Below, in pieces: positions 20,621 through 28,773 of a stretch of 64,000 nt of DNA. Source of the DNA: Paenibacillus sediminis. Its GTDB lineage: Bacteria; Bacillota; Bacilli; Paenibacillales; Paenibacillaceae. Position numbers and translations under genes: made by a program. Each line of letters begins with the position of its first letter. Within the stretch, counting starts at the first letter, position 1. Under the pieces are notes generated by a model that worked only from the letters and a program-made list of their open reading frames with translations, searched no databases and was not told where the DNA came from. The stretch is from assembly GCF_017873765.1 (NCBI RefSeq), contig NZ_JAGGKP010000001.1:372001-436000 (forward strand), written 5' to 3'.

Positions 20621-20697
20621 GGGCCCTTAGCTCAGTTGGTTAGAGCGGTCGGCTCATAACCGATTGGTCGGGGGTTCGAGTCCCTCAGGGCCCACCA
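20621..20697 (+). tRNA. tRNA with CAU anticodon, probably tRNA-Ile2 (lysidine-type)
   Basis: Full cloverleaf with acceptor GGGCCCT / AGGGCCC, loop CTCATAA and encoded CCA (20695-20697). The body (TTAGCTCAGTTGGTTAGAGC, GTCGGCTCATAACCGAT) resembles the isoleucine AUA decoder whose C34 is changed to lysidine by TilS rather than the elongator tRNA-Met of Bacillus. Anticodon alone cannot separate the two, so elongator Met remains possible. Confidence 0.85.
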
Positions 20698-20700
20698 TTT

Positions 20701-20786
20701 GCCGGGGTGGCGGAATTGGCAGACGCACAGGACTTAAAATCCTGCGGTAGGTGACTACCGTACCGGTTCGAGCCCGGTCCTCGGCA
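20701..20786 (+). tRNA. tRNA-Leu (UAA)
   Basis: An 86-base class II tRNA with acceptor GCCGGGG / CCTCGGC, anticodon loop CTTAAAA (anticodon TAA) and a long variable arm (CGGTAGGTGACTACCG). It starts four bases after the previous tRNA. CCA is not encoded. Confidence 0.95.
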
Positions 20787-20807
20787 TAAACAATTCATAT
20801 GTACACA

Positions 20808-20851
20808 ATATAAGCTGGTTCTGGGTACTCAGAACCAGCTTATATTTTTTA
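20808..20851 (+). terminator. Terminator of the tRNA cluster
   Basis: A 16-pair stem (ATATAAGCTGGTTCTG with CAGAACCAGCTTATAT) around a six-base loop is followed by Ts. It separates the tRNAs from ung. Confidence 0.92.
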
Positions 20852-20868
20852 TATCAGAAAGTGGGGGA

Positions 20869-21543
20869 ATGAGCGTGATCGGCAACGACTGGGATCAAAT
20901 ATTACGAGCGGAACTAGGAAAGCCATACTTTCAGGAGCTTCAAAATGTGCTGGCTGCTGAATATGCACAGTATAAGGTGTATCCTTCAAAAGAAAATATT
21001 TACGAAGCGCTAAAGTTAACCTCTTATGAAGGGACTAAAGCGGTTATTCTCGGGCAAGATCCATATCATGGACCGGGTCAAGCTCATGGACTTAGCTTCT
21101 CTGTGCTGCCTGGAGTCCGAATTCCACCATCACTCCACAATATTTATAAAGAGCTGACCGCAGATTTGGGTATTCCTGCACCGAATCACGGGACACTTAC
21201 ACATTGGGCTAAGCAAGGTGTACTTCTGCTCAACACGGTTCTGACCGTTAGAGAAGGTGAGGCCAATTCCCATCAAGGATTAGGGTGGGAGCTGTTCACC
21301 GATGCCGTCATAGCTGCTTTGAACGAGCGCGAGCAACCTATAGTGTTCATACTTTGGGGAAGTCCAGCGCAGAAGAAAGGTGCTTTCATCGACGAAACGA
21401 AACATAAAGTGATTAAATCAAGCCATCCGAGTCCGCTTGCAGCGTACCGCGGTTTCCTTGGCAGCAAGCCATTTTCAGAAACAAATGCGTTCCTTGAGTC
21501 GCGCGGTATTGTTCCGATCGATTGGGCAATTCCGAACATATAA
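20869..21543 (+). CDS. ung: Uracil-DNA glycosylase (family 1)
   Basis: A 224-residue base-excision repair enzyme that removes uracil from DNA. The catalytic water-activating motif GQDPYH lies near residue 65, the uracil-pocket motif LLLNTVLTV near 125, and the DNA-intercalation loop [11 protein letters not shown] near 185. The length is standard. A GGGGG ribosome site precedes ATG 20869. It is a single-gene unit with terminators on both sides. Confidence 0.96.
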   Translation: MSVIGNDWDQILRAELGKPYFQELQNVLAAEYAQYKVYPSKENIYEALKLTSYEGTKAVILGQDPYHGPGQAHGLSFSVLPGVRIPPSLHNIYKELTADLGIPAPNHGTLTHWAKQGVLLLNTVLTVREGEANSHQGLGWELFTDAVIAALNEREQPIVFILWGSPAQKKGAFIDETKHKVIKSSHPSPLAAYRGFLGSKPFSETNAFLESRGIVPIDWAIPNI

Positions 21544-21544
21544 A

Positions 21545-21575
21545 AAACCCTTGGATCTCCAAGGGTTTTATTTTT
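21545..21575. terminator. Bidirectional terminator between ung and the convergent membrane-protein gene
   Basis: AAACCCTTGG pairs with CCAAGGGTTT around ATCT. T runs on one side and A runs on the other let it act in both directions. Confidence 0.9.
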
Positions 21576-21587
21576 CAGAAGGCAGGG

Positions 21588-21965
21588 TCACTTTTTAATA
21601 GCAGGTCTTACATTTTGAAACACATTGAGCGCTAGAAATATAACTCCAAGTACGGTAATTACACCGCCAACGGCAATAACTGGCTCCATACCCGAAACTT
21701 CGCTTAATAGCAGGAACAAACCGATCATCATAATGGGAACACCTATATTGTGTAACCAGAAGTGAATTTTTCCAAGCGTCGATTCTCCAGCTTTAGGGAA
21801 TAGGTGATAAATCAGTCCACTTACCGCAAGGGATACCCAGCCTAGTAAGTTAATATGCACATGAACTCCAGTATACGTATACGAATGCGACATAGACATA
21901 TACATACCTAGCAGAACGCCTATAACGAAATAAACAACAGAAATTTTAATCAGTCTTATGCCCAT
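21588..21965 (-). CDS. Four-helix membrane protein resembling a fragment of haem-copper oxidase subunit I
   Basis: 125 residues with four predicted membrane helices. The motif GVHVHINLLGWVSLAVSGLIYHLFP and a later FWLHNIG recall haem-ligand histidine helices of cytochrome oxidase subunit I (cbb3/NorB type). The protein is far too short to be an oxidase. Bacilli carry such small proteins, often labelled cytochrome-c oxidase; their role is unknown to me. AAGGAGG precedes the ATG at 21965. It stands alone, near a DUF4395 gene and a Crp/Fnr regulator, which hints at a redox or oxygen-related role (inference). Confidence 0.75.
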   Translation of the reverse strand: MGIRLIKISVVYFVIGVLLGMYMSMSHSYTYTGVHVHINLLGWVSLAVSGLIYHLFPKAGESTLGKIHFWLHNIGVPIMMIGLFLLLSEVSGMEPVIAVGGVITVLGVIFLALNVFQNVRPAIKK

Positions 21966-22140
21966 ATAGCGCCTCCTTATTCATAATTTCTATAAATATA
22001 TGCAGGTGCAATAGTGTGATGCTACTCTTTATCGGCTGAAGTGCAAAATTATGTTTATGTGTTTCTTTAAAAACCCATTGTTTTAATAGGATTAATGCGT
22101 TATATTTGAACTAGAATCGATAGTTAAAGGATGGATTGCG

Positions 22141-22554
22141 ATGAAAGAGATTCCTGAAGCTTATGTCAAAGCGAATCAAACGGGCATAGTGCTTTTTGTC
22201 ATTTTAACAGCTGTATTTAACCAGCCTTTCATATTGCTCGCACTTTGGCTTATTCAAGTGGCAGGGTTGTTTTTTGGCAAAAATATATTCGTCATGTTGG
22301 CGAAGCCCTTCCTGAAAGTTGAAGGTAAGCCAACACAAGCAGCAGAGCTCCAACGTTTTAACAATAGCTTGGCGGTTATGTTTCTGACGTTGTCGCTGCT
22401 TAGCTTTCTTCTTCACTTAAATGTGCTTGGTTATATTTTTGCGGCGATGCTGTTCCTTGCTGCCTTTGTGGCCATTTGCGGATATTGCATCGGATGCACA
22501 GTTTATTTCCAATATAAACAGTTCAAGGCAAGAAGAGCGAGAGCAAGAACTTAA
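22141..22554 (+). CDS. DUF4395 family membrane protein
   Basis: 137 residues with about four hydrophobic segments. The family signatures are an RFNNSLAV segment in the middle and a CGYCIGC cysteine motif near the end of the last helix. No enzymatic function is known to me. The cysteine motif and neighbouring redox-like genes suggest a thiol or sulfur-linked role, but that is inference. AAAGGA lies nine bases before the ATG. The C-terminus is basic (KARRARART), probably cytoplasmic. Confidence 0.82.
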   Translation: MKEIPEAYVKANQTGIVLFVILTAVFNQPFILLALWLIQVAGLFFGKNIFVMLAKPFLKVEGKPTQAAELQRFNNSLAVMFLTLSLLSFLLHLNVLGYIFAAMLFLAAFVAICGYCIGCTVYFQYKQFKARRARART

Positions 22555-22572
22555 ACATGACGCAATCATGAA

Positions 22573-22619
22573 AACACCTCCTAAAGAGCGGGAAATTGAT
22601 GCTCCTAGGAGGTGTTTTT
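22573..22619. terminator. Bidirectional terminator between DUF4395 and Crp/Fnr genes
   Basis: AACACCTCCTA pairs with TAGGAGGTGTT around a 22-base loop that has its own GAGC/GCTC pairing; five Ts follow. Confidence 0.85.
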
Positions 22620-22624
22620 GCCAT

Positions 22625-23332
22625 TTATACTTCATCCAGCTTATTAGCCAAATGTTCTTTTGCTTTGCTCAAATGAACTTGAATATTCATTCTGCCAGTG
22701 ATGACGATGTTTTCTTTAGCAAGATCGTGCAGCACGACAGTTACAGATTCGCGTGTCGCTCCAATCATGTTGGCTAACTCTTGATGAGTTAGGGGCATAT
22801 CTATTTTAACCATTCCGCCTTCAGAAGGGATACCGAACTTGTCAGCTAACTTAACGAGTAAATAAAGAACCTGATCCTGCAAGTTGCCAAGCGCAATTCT
22901 TTCGAGCAGTTCTTCCTTCTCTTGAAGCCGGTCGCTTAAAATTTGCAGAAATTTTATCGCCAGCTTCGGTCTTTGAAGCAGAAAGTTTTCGAACTGATTT
23001 TTCGTTAAAGAACAGATCAGCGTTTCTTCCACCGTTTCAATGTAAAGCCCCTTCGTACCGAGCGATATAAAGTGAACTTCACCGAACATATTTCCTGGCC
23101 CTAGAATCCCCACCGTAAATTGCTTCCCGTCTGCGTTCAGCTTATAGAGTCTTACCTTGCCTTCTTTGACGATGAACAGGCCTTCTACCGTAGAATCAGG
23201 CTGCTGAATGACCGTATTTTTAGGAAGCTTGTTGAAATGTGTCATTGGCGCCATTTTATCAATTTGTTCTAAATCTTCAGGCGGAAGTGACTCGAACAGA
23301 CTAATACGCGATAAATACCATAATTTATCCAT
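22625..23332 (-). CDS. Crp/Fnr family transcriptional regulator
   Basis: 235 residues. The N-terminal cyclic-nucleotide-binding-like beta roll covers about residues 15-125 (IVKEGKVRLYKL, GNMFGE). The C-terminal winged helix has TLTHQELANMIGATRESVTVVLHDL-like residues (PLTHQELANMIGATRESV), the Crp-type recognition helix. No Fnr cysteine cluster for an iron-sulfur centre is visible. The start used is ATG 23332 with GAGG six bases upstream; the frame is open to a TTG at 23344. It overlaps the upstream glutaredoxin-like gene by eight bases, so the two are co-transcribed with the DsrE gene. Confidence 0.87.
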   Translation of the reverse strand: MDKLWYLSRISLFESLPPEDLEQIDKMAPMTHFNKLPKNTVIQQPDSTVEGLFIVKEGKVRLYKLNADGKQFTVGILGPGNMFGEVHFISLGTKGLYIETVEETLICSLTKNQFENFLLQRPKLAIKFLQILSDRLQEKEELLERIALGNLQDQVLYLLVKLADKFGIPSEGGMVKIDMPLTHQELANMIGATRESVTVVLHDLAKENIVITGRMNIQVHLSKAKEHLANKLDEV

Positions 23333-23579
23333 GATCATCCTCAAGTAACCGGTCTAGTAACGCCTCATCGAAGGTATGAAGCTTATGTTCATTTACGATG
23401 ATAAAAGGAGTTGCAAACCCGCCCAGCTCAAGCATCTCTTGAAAATGCAACTTATTATAACCGACATCGAGCACTTCAAAAGGACGGAATGTTCTCTCCT
23501 TATAGCGTTCCATATAACGTATCACTTCTTTGCAAGAAGGACAATCCTGTGTGACATAAATTCTTATATCGGCTCTCAA
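23325..23579 (-). CDS. Glutaredoxin/thioredoxin-like protein with CPSC motif
   Basis: 84 residues from a TTG start at 23579, supported by AGGTG six bases upstream. The frame is open to an ATG at 23648, but that would overlap the DsrE gene by 53 bases; GTG 23588 is another option. RIYVTQDCPSCKEVIRYM carries a redox CxxC in the position expected for a glutaredoxin fold, and the cis-proline region reads GGFATPFIIVN. It lies between a DsrE protein and a Crp/Fnr regulator, which suggests thiol or sulfur-redox sensing or repair. Confidence 0.72.
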   Translation of the reverse strand: MRADIRIYVTQDCPSCKEVIRYMERYKERTFRPFEVLDVGYNKLHFQEMLELGGFATPFIIVNEHKLHTFDEALLDRLLEDDHG

Positions 23580-23595
23580 CAGCTGCACCTGCTTA

Positions 23596-23952
23596 TTACA
23601 GGGTAATAATTTGCCATCCTTCAGAAATGAGATCTGCAACGCTCGCATGGCCAGCTTTATCGTTATCTGTTGACAATGGAACCCCCGCTTCTTTTACACT
23701 CTCAGTAACGTTAAAGGCAGATGCGCAATGCTCACAAGCTTCGATAACGCCAAGTTTTTTCACTGCATTAAATAGTGGGTTAGCCATGTGACTCGCGTCT
23801 TGGAATTTACTAATCCAAAGAACGCCTTGACCGTCAAAAATCAATTTTACTTGATGACCTGCTTCATGCAGTTCTTGTGTGTATACGAGCGAATGGAGCG
23901 CTCTACCGATTTCGTTCTCTGTTGCGTGTACAAAAATAGCTACTTTACTCAT
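23596..23952 (-). CDS. DsrE family protein
   Basis: 118 residues. DsrE-fold proteins handle sulfane sulfur or act in sulfur relay. The N-terminus KVAIFVHATENEIGRALHSL and the conserved ACEHCASAFNV segment with two cysteines fit the family. GGAGGG lies about nine bases before the ATG at 23952. It is the first gene of a three-gene minus-strand unit (DsrE, glutaredoxin-like, Crp/Fnr). Neither partner of a full TusBCD complex is present. Confidence 0.82.
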   Translation of the reverse strand: MSKVAIFVHATENEIGRALHSLVYTQELHEAGHQVKLIFDGQGVLWISKFQDASHMANPLFNAVKKLGVIEACEHCASAFNVTESVKEAGVPLSTDNDKAGHASVADLISEGWQIITL

Positions 23953-24188
23953 TTTCTTTTCCCTCCAAATTGTGATGTGAAAAATAACTTTATTTATTGT
24001 CGCCGGTATCGCTTGTAATCATGCACTTTATAAGCGGTTAGCGGCCGCAATGCTTCCGGCTACAGTTACATATTACTGAAGGGAAAAGAATTGTTCTGTA
24101 AGATAGATTACGCAACCACCGATTTACACATAATAATTAGTACTTTCTTGAAAATATCATTTCAATAAACCAAAGGACGCCTGATCAA

Positions 24189-26006
24189 ATGTTTGTAAAA
24201 ATAAAAAGATGGTTAATCGGAAGACCTATGAAATCCACTGAGATCGAGGAGGAGAAGCTGGGCAAATTTAGAGCTCTTGCCATTCTTTCTTCGGATGCGT
24301 TATCCTCCGTTGCTTACGGTACAGAACAAATCTTAATCGTTCTCATTACTGCCGGATTTAGTGCGCTATGGTACTCGGTTCCGATATCTATTGCGGTGCT
24401 AGGGCTGCTCGCCATATTGATTACCTCTTACCGCCAAACCATTTTCGCTTATCCTTCTGGTGGAGGGGCTTATATTGTTTCAAAAGATAACCTCGGCATC
24501 ACGCCGAGTCTGATTGCAGGCGGATCGCTGCTGGTCGATTATATTCTTACCGTAGCTGTAAGCTCCTCAGCTGGTACGGATGCGATTACGTCTGCTTTTC
24601 CAGTATTGCATGAGCATAGGGTGTTCATTGCGCTGATTATGATCGTGTTCTTAACGATTATGAATTTGCGTGGAGTCACTGAATCGGCATCCGTTCTTGC
24701 CATTCCGATTTATTTATTTGTTTTTGCCATATTTGTGCTCATCATAAGCGGGATTATTAACTATATATCGGGAGGAGTTCAGGCGGCAGCGCCGGAGTTT
24801 GGAAGGGCTGTCTCTAACGTCAGTTTATTTTTGTTATTAAAAGCATTCAGCTCAGGCTGTTCGGCTTTGACAGGTGTTGAAGCGGTATCTAATGCAATCC
24901 CTAATTTTAAAGAACCTGCCCCTAAAAATGCTGCCGCAACTCTCCTCATGATGGGTCTCATACTTGGCTCTATGTTCATGGGGATCAGTATGCTTGCTTA
25001 CTGGTATGGAATTAAGCCAAATGATAAAGCGACGGTCATTTCGCAAATTGCCGAATCCACCTTTGGGCGCGGACTTCTGTACTACATCATCCAAGGAGTA
25101 ACTGCCATTATTCTATTCTTGGCAGCGAATACGGCATACTCAGCTTTTCCGCTCCTCGCATATATGCTGGCTAAAGACAAATATATGCCGCATATGTTTA
25201 TGGTTCGGGGAGATCGGCTTGGATTCTCCAACGGGATTTTATTTCTAAGTATACTTTCGGCTGTACTCATTATCGTGTTTCGAGGAAATACAGAAAATTT
25301 AATTCCGCTCTATGCGGTTGGTGTATTTATTCCGTTTACACTGTCACAATTAGGCATGATGATGAGGTGGATTCGATCAAAGCCGCCTGGCTGGTTCATC
25401 AAACTTATGATTAACACGGTTGGAATGCTGACAACGCTCTCGATTACACTCATTTTTATAGTGACCAAGTTCACTCAAGTATGGATGATCTTTATCTTTC
25501 TGCCATTCGTTGTGATCGCATTTTTTAAAGTGCAAGGACATTACAACAACACGGCGAACCAGCTTCGCATTGATCTTCATAAAGATAAGCCTCACACAAA
25601 AGGGAACACCGTCATTATTCCCATATCAGGAATTACAAGGGTTGTTCTCAATACAATCAGTTACGCCAAGACATTGTCGGAAAATGTCGTTGCTGTATAC
25701 ATTGGATTTGATGATGAAGCGATTGATAAAATGGAAAAAGCGTGGGAGACATGGGATCCAGGCATTAGACTCATCACGCTGAAATCCAGCTACCGCAGTG
25801 TCATGGGGCCGCTCAAGAGATTCATCGAAACGGTCGAATGGAAAAAAGCCGAGGAAGATCATATTACCATCTTGATTCCTCAATTCATTACAGAGCATTG
25901 GTGGCAGTATTTACTCCACAATCAGACAAGCATAATGATCCGTGCCTATTTGATAAAGTATAAAGATGTCATTGTAACAACGGTACCTTATCATTTAAGA
26001 GGTTAG
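24189..26006 (+). CDS. KimA-like high-affinity potassium importer (APC superfamily)
   Basis: 605 residues with about twelve membrane helices and a cytoplasmic tail of about 150 residues. The N-terminal IGRPMKSTEIEEEKLGKFRA and the run ALAILSSDALSSVAYGTEQI closely resemble Bacillus KimA (formerly YdaO), a proton-coupled potassium transporter inhibited by c-di-AMP. Length and the soluble tail agree. AAAGGA precedes the ATG. In Bacillus its mRNA carries a c-di-AMP riboswitch; I do not find that motif in the 236 bases upstream. An amino-acid permease annotation is the alternative. Confidence 0.82.
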   Translation: MFVKIKRWLIGRPMKSTEIEEEKLGKFRALAILSSDALSSVAYGTEQILIVLITAGFSALWYSVPISIAVLGLLAILITSYRQTIFAYPSGGGAYIVSKDNLGITPSLIAGGSLLVDYILTVAVSSSAGTDAITSAFPVLHEHRVFIALIMIVFLTIMNLRGVTESASVLAIPIYLFVFAIFVLIISGIINYISGGVQAAAPEFGRAVSNVSLFLLLKAFSSGCSALTGVEAVSNAIPNFKEPAPKNAAATLLMMGLILGSMFMGISMLAYWYGIKPNDKATVISQIAESTFGRGLLYYIIQGVTAIILFLAANTAYSAFPLLAYMLAKDKYMPHMFMVRGDRLGFSNGILFLSILSAVLIIVFRGNTENLIPLYAVGVFIPFTLSQLGMMMRWIRSKPPGWFIKLMINTVGMLTTLSITLIFIVTKFTQVWMIFIFLPFVVIAFFKVQGHYNNTANQLRIDLHKDKPHTKGNTVIIPISGITRVVLNTISYAKTLSENVVAVYIGFDDEAIDKMEKAWETWDPGIRLITLKSSYRSVMGPLKRFIETVEWKKAEEDHITILIPQFITEHWWQYLLHNQTSIMIRAYLIKYKDVIVTTVPYHLRG

Positions 26007-26188
26007 TGAAGAAATTGAAAAGTCAAAACAAATACGCAAAAGCAACAATCGCAACAGAAATATTTATTGTATGTTATCAGAACACAACTTGACCTAGGAA
26101 AAAATACACTCTCGCAATCTTGGTGATTACGGCGTATACTTGAGAGTAGTATTTGAGATGAAATGTCAACTGAAATCAAGGAGTTACT

Positions 26189-26404
26189 ATGAATCATACA
26201 CTAGTAAAAAATATAGACTTTTTCGTTGCTGCCCTATCTCAATCCGTCGTCTCCGCATGGCAAGAAGACCCTGCAGGCGTTTACTGTGAGATCGGATCCG
26301 GTTATGTGGAGATGTTCTCAGACAATTATGTACGGATTCGTAATCAAGACGGAACGAAGAGCCATTATGCGCGTGATATTACGATGTTTCAATTGAAAAT
26401 GTAA
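26189..26404 (+). CDS. Small unknown protein (71 residues)
   Basis: Starts MNHTLVKNIDFFVAALSQSV and ends RDITMFQLKM; acidic-aromatic and likely a small beta-rich soluble protein. AAGGAG lies seven bases before the ATG and a terminator follows directly, so it is a genuine single-gene unit. No family was recognised. Confidence 0.75.
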   Translation: MNHTLVKNIDFFVAALSQSVVSAWQEDPAGVYCEIGSGYVEMFSDNYVRIRNQDGTKSHYARDITMFQLKM

Positions 26405-26410
26405 CTTTTC

Positions 26411-26440
26411 AGCATCCTGCAGGCAGGGTGCTTTTTTCTT
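26411..26440 (+). terminator. Terminator after the 71-residue protein
   Basis: AGCATCCTG pairs with CAGGGTGCT (one wobble) around CAGG, followed by six Ts. Confidence 0.88.
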
Positions 26441-26539
26441 ATGACTTAAAGTTGACGAGTATAAATTGTTCGTAAATAATTAAGCTATAGAGATGGGAAA
26501 GTGGAATCAAGAGTGGCTGTAATAGAAGGGATGGACAAT

Positions 26540-27172
26540 ATGGAAAAAGTACTGCCCCCTGGTCAATTCGAAACTGATAAATGGCCGATTCTCCATGAAG
26601 GAGATGTATATCAGTTTGAAGAAGATAAGTGGAATTTTAGACTGTTTGGCGACGTGAAAAAAGAAGTCACTTTATCCTTCGCAGACGTTATGAACTTACC
26701 GAAAACGAAATCAACCGTTGATATGCATTGTGTAACGACATGGTCCAAATTCGGCACCTCCTTTGAAGGCATTGCCTTCCGTGAGTTTCTGAACCTTGCC
26801 CAATTAGAGCAGGATGTAAAGTATGTGAAATTATACGGTTATCTGAACGGTAATCGGTTCGGATACTCAGCGAATTTACCGCTCGAGCCTCTCTTAGGGG
26901 ATGACTCGCTATTTGTATTCCGGTGGAAAGATCAATTGCACGAATGGCAAGATATAACGCCTAAACATGGCTATCCATTACGATTTATCCCGCCTGCTTC
27001 CTTCTATTTATGGAAGGGACCGAAATGGGCATCGGGAATTGAGTTTATGAAGGAGGATGAAGCGGGTTATTGGGAGGAGAGAGGCTATTCGATGACAGCC
27101 AATCCTTTCAAAGAAGAGCGCTTCGCCGAGCCGAATTTTACATTTGATGATTTTGAAGATTACGATGATTAA
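26540..27172 (+). CDS. Sulfite-oxidase-like molybdopterin-dependent oxidoreductase
   Basis: About 210 residues. The family core is evident: LPPGQFETDKWPILHEG at the start, the DMHCVTTWSK motif with the cysteine that would ligate molybdenum, and TPKHGYPLRFIPP near the end. It matches the short YuiH-like cytoplasmic members of the oxidoreductase molybdopterin-binding family rather than exported MsrP; no signal peptide is seen. The start is uncertain: GTG 26501, ATG 26531 and ATG 26540 are in frame. AGAAGGG ends at 26530, nine bases before 26540, so 26540 is used. The C-terminus is very acidic. The substrate is unknown. Confidence 0.85.
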   Translation: MEKVLPPGQFETDKWPILHEGDVYQFEEDKWNFRLFGDVKKEVTLSFADVMNLPKTKSTVDMHCVTTWSKFGTSFEGIAFREFLNLAQLEQDVKYVKLYGYLNGNRFGYSANLPLEPLLGDDSLFVFRWKDQLHEWQDITPKHGYPLRFIPPASFYLWKGPKWASGIEFMKEDEAGYWEERGYSMTANPFKEERFAEPNFTFDDFEDYDD

Positions 27173-27186
27173 ATGACACATACGAG

Positions 27187-27236
27187 AAAGATCGCAATAG
27201 CTTTATTGCGATCTTTTTTTATTGCGATCTTTTTTT
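27187..27236 (+). terminator. Terminator with tandemly duplicated 3' arm
   Basis: AAAGATCGCAATA pairs with TATTGCGATCTTT, followed by Ts. The 16-base unit attgcgatcttttttt then occurs twice in tandem (27205-27220 and 27221-27236). Confidence 0.88.
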
Positions 27237-27330
27237 ATTGCTTTATATTGTTGGGCTATGTATACAAGAAGTCCATATTTAGTTTAATATGGGTGTCATG
27301 GATAATAGGTTAATAAAAGGCTGGGTGGTA

Positions 27331-28764
27331 ATGAAAAAAACGATCGTTCTCTTATTACTCGTGGCATTATGTTTGTTCAATTACATACAGAATAACGTCC
27401 CAGATCAAGATCCCTATATGATTACGGATTACAGTAGGCTTCATCCTGTCAAAGTAGAACGTGTTATAAAGGGGCGAGAAGAAGAGCAGTTAATTGATAT
27501 TATCAAAGAAGCGAAAGCCAAGCATTTAACGATTTCCATCGCTGGTCAGCGGCACAGTCAGGGCGGGCATACCTATTATAAAGACGGTATCGTTATTGAT
27601 ATGACCTCTTACAATCGTATCCTATCCTTTTCTCCTAAAGAGAAGAAGATTCGTGTACAAGCCGGAGCCACTTGGGAATACATTCAAGATACAATCAATC
27701 CTTACGAATTATCGATTAAAACGATGCAGTCACAAAATATATTTACGGTTGGCGGATCAATTAGCGTAAATGCTCATGGTCGCGACATACGAAGCGGGTC
27801 GTTAATTAAAAGTGTAGAATCGTTTCGATTGTTGACGGCAGAAGGTCGTATTATAGAAGTGAGCCGGACGGAAAATGCGGATTTGTTCCCGCTTGTCCTA
27901 GGCGGTTATGGGTTGTTTGGCATTATATTAGATGTAACCTTAACATTAACAGATGACGAAGTATACAAGGTCACAAGCGATCATATGAGCGTTAATGAAT
28001 ATCCCGACTATTTCATTACCAACGTGAGATCGAATCCGAATATTCATATGCACATTGCCCGAATTTCGGTTGCTCCAAGCAGCTTTCTTACCGAAATGTA
28101 CGCGATCAATTATGAAGTGGATCATACGATTTCCTTGCAAGATCATAACAAGCTCCAAACTCGGGAACAATGGGTGATCCCTAGTAAACTTTTATTTCAA
28201 ATCAACCGATCTTTCAATTTTGGGAAAGATGCATTTTGGAAATTACAAAAAGTGTATTTCGCTAAAGAACAAGGAAGCATGATTAGTCGTAATAACGCGA
28301 TGCGTTCAGAATCGGAATTTATGGAATACAGAATTGCGGGAAAAAACGATCTGCTGCAGGAATATTTTATACCCATTAAGGAGTTCCCGGGTTTTGTCGA
28401 AGATTATAAGACAGTGCTCAAACAAGAAAATTTGAATTTGCTTAATATTACTATCAGGTACGTCAATCAAGATCAGGAAGCAGTGCTGTCATATGCAAGG
28501 GAGGATATGTTTGCACTTGTCTGCCTGTTTAATGTACCACTGTCTGAGCAAGGGAAGAAGAAGGTAAAGCAAGGTATACAGAACATCATAAACCAAGTCA
28601 TAAAGCATCGCGGAACCTATTATTTGCCCTATGCTGACTATCCAAGTGTACAGCAATTCCAAACGGTATACCCGAAATACAACTTATTTTTTAAAAAGAA
28701 AGATCAGTATGATCCAAATCATCTGTTCATGAACTATTTTTATGAGGATTATAAAGGGGAGTAG
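27331..28764 (+). CDS. Exported or membrane-anchored FAD-linked oxidase (FAD_binding_4 / lactone-oxidase-like)
   Basis: 477 residues from ATG 27331, which follows GGGTGGT and gives a clear signal peptide or anchor (MKKTIVLLLLVALCLFNYIQ). The frame is open to 27289 but that start adds a non-signal stretch. The FAD domain has TISIAGQRHSQGGHTYYKDG, VQAGATWEYIQ and the GGSISVNAHGRDIRSGSL motif, as in sugar-lactone or aldonolactone oxidases and DprE1-like enzymes. The C-terminus ends with DQYDPNHLFMNYF, the usual ending of these oxidases. The adjacent gene nine bases downstream encodes a small MFS protein, likely co-transcribed. The substrate is not known. Confidence 0.83.
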   Translation: MKKTIVLLLLVALCLFNYIQNNVPDQDPYMITDYSRLHPVKVERVIKGREEEQLIDIIKEAKAKHLTISIAGQRHSQGGHTYYKDGIVIDMTSYNRILSFSPKEKKIRVQAGATWEYIQDTINPYELSIKTMQSQNIFTVGGSISVNAHGRDIRSGSLIKSVESFRLLTAEGRIIEVSRTENADLFPLVLGGYGLFGIILDVTLTLTDDEVYKVTSDHMSVNEYPDYFITNVRSNPNIHMHIARISVAPSSFLTEMYAINYEVDHTISLQDHNKLQTREQWVIPSKLLFQINRSFNFGKDAFWKLQKVYFAKEQGSMISRNNAMRSESEFMEYRIAGKNDLLQEYFIPIKEFPGFVEDYKTVLKQENLNLLNITIRYVNQDQEAVLSYAREDMFALVCLFNVPLSEQGKKKVKQGIQNIINQVIKHRGTYYLPYADYPSVQQFQTVYPKYNLFFKKKDQYDPNHLFMNYFYEDYKGE

Positions 28765-28773
28765 TCACACACA

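Noticed and set aside
23953..24188. c-di-AMP riboswitch before the KimA-like gene
   Set aside because: Expected from the Bacillus homologue, but the conserved blocks could not be found by eye.
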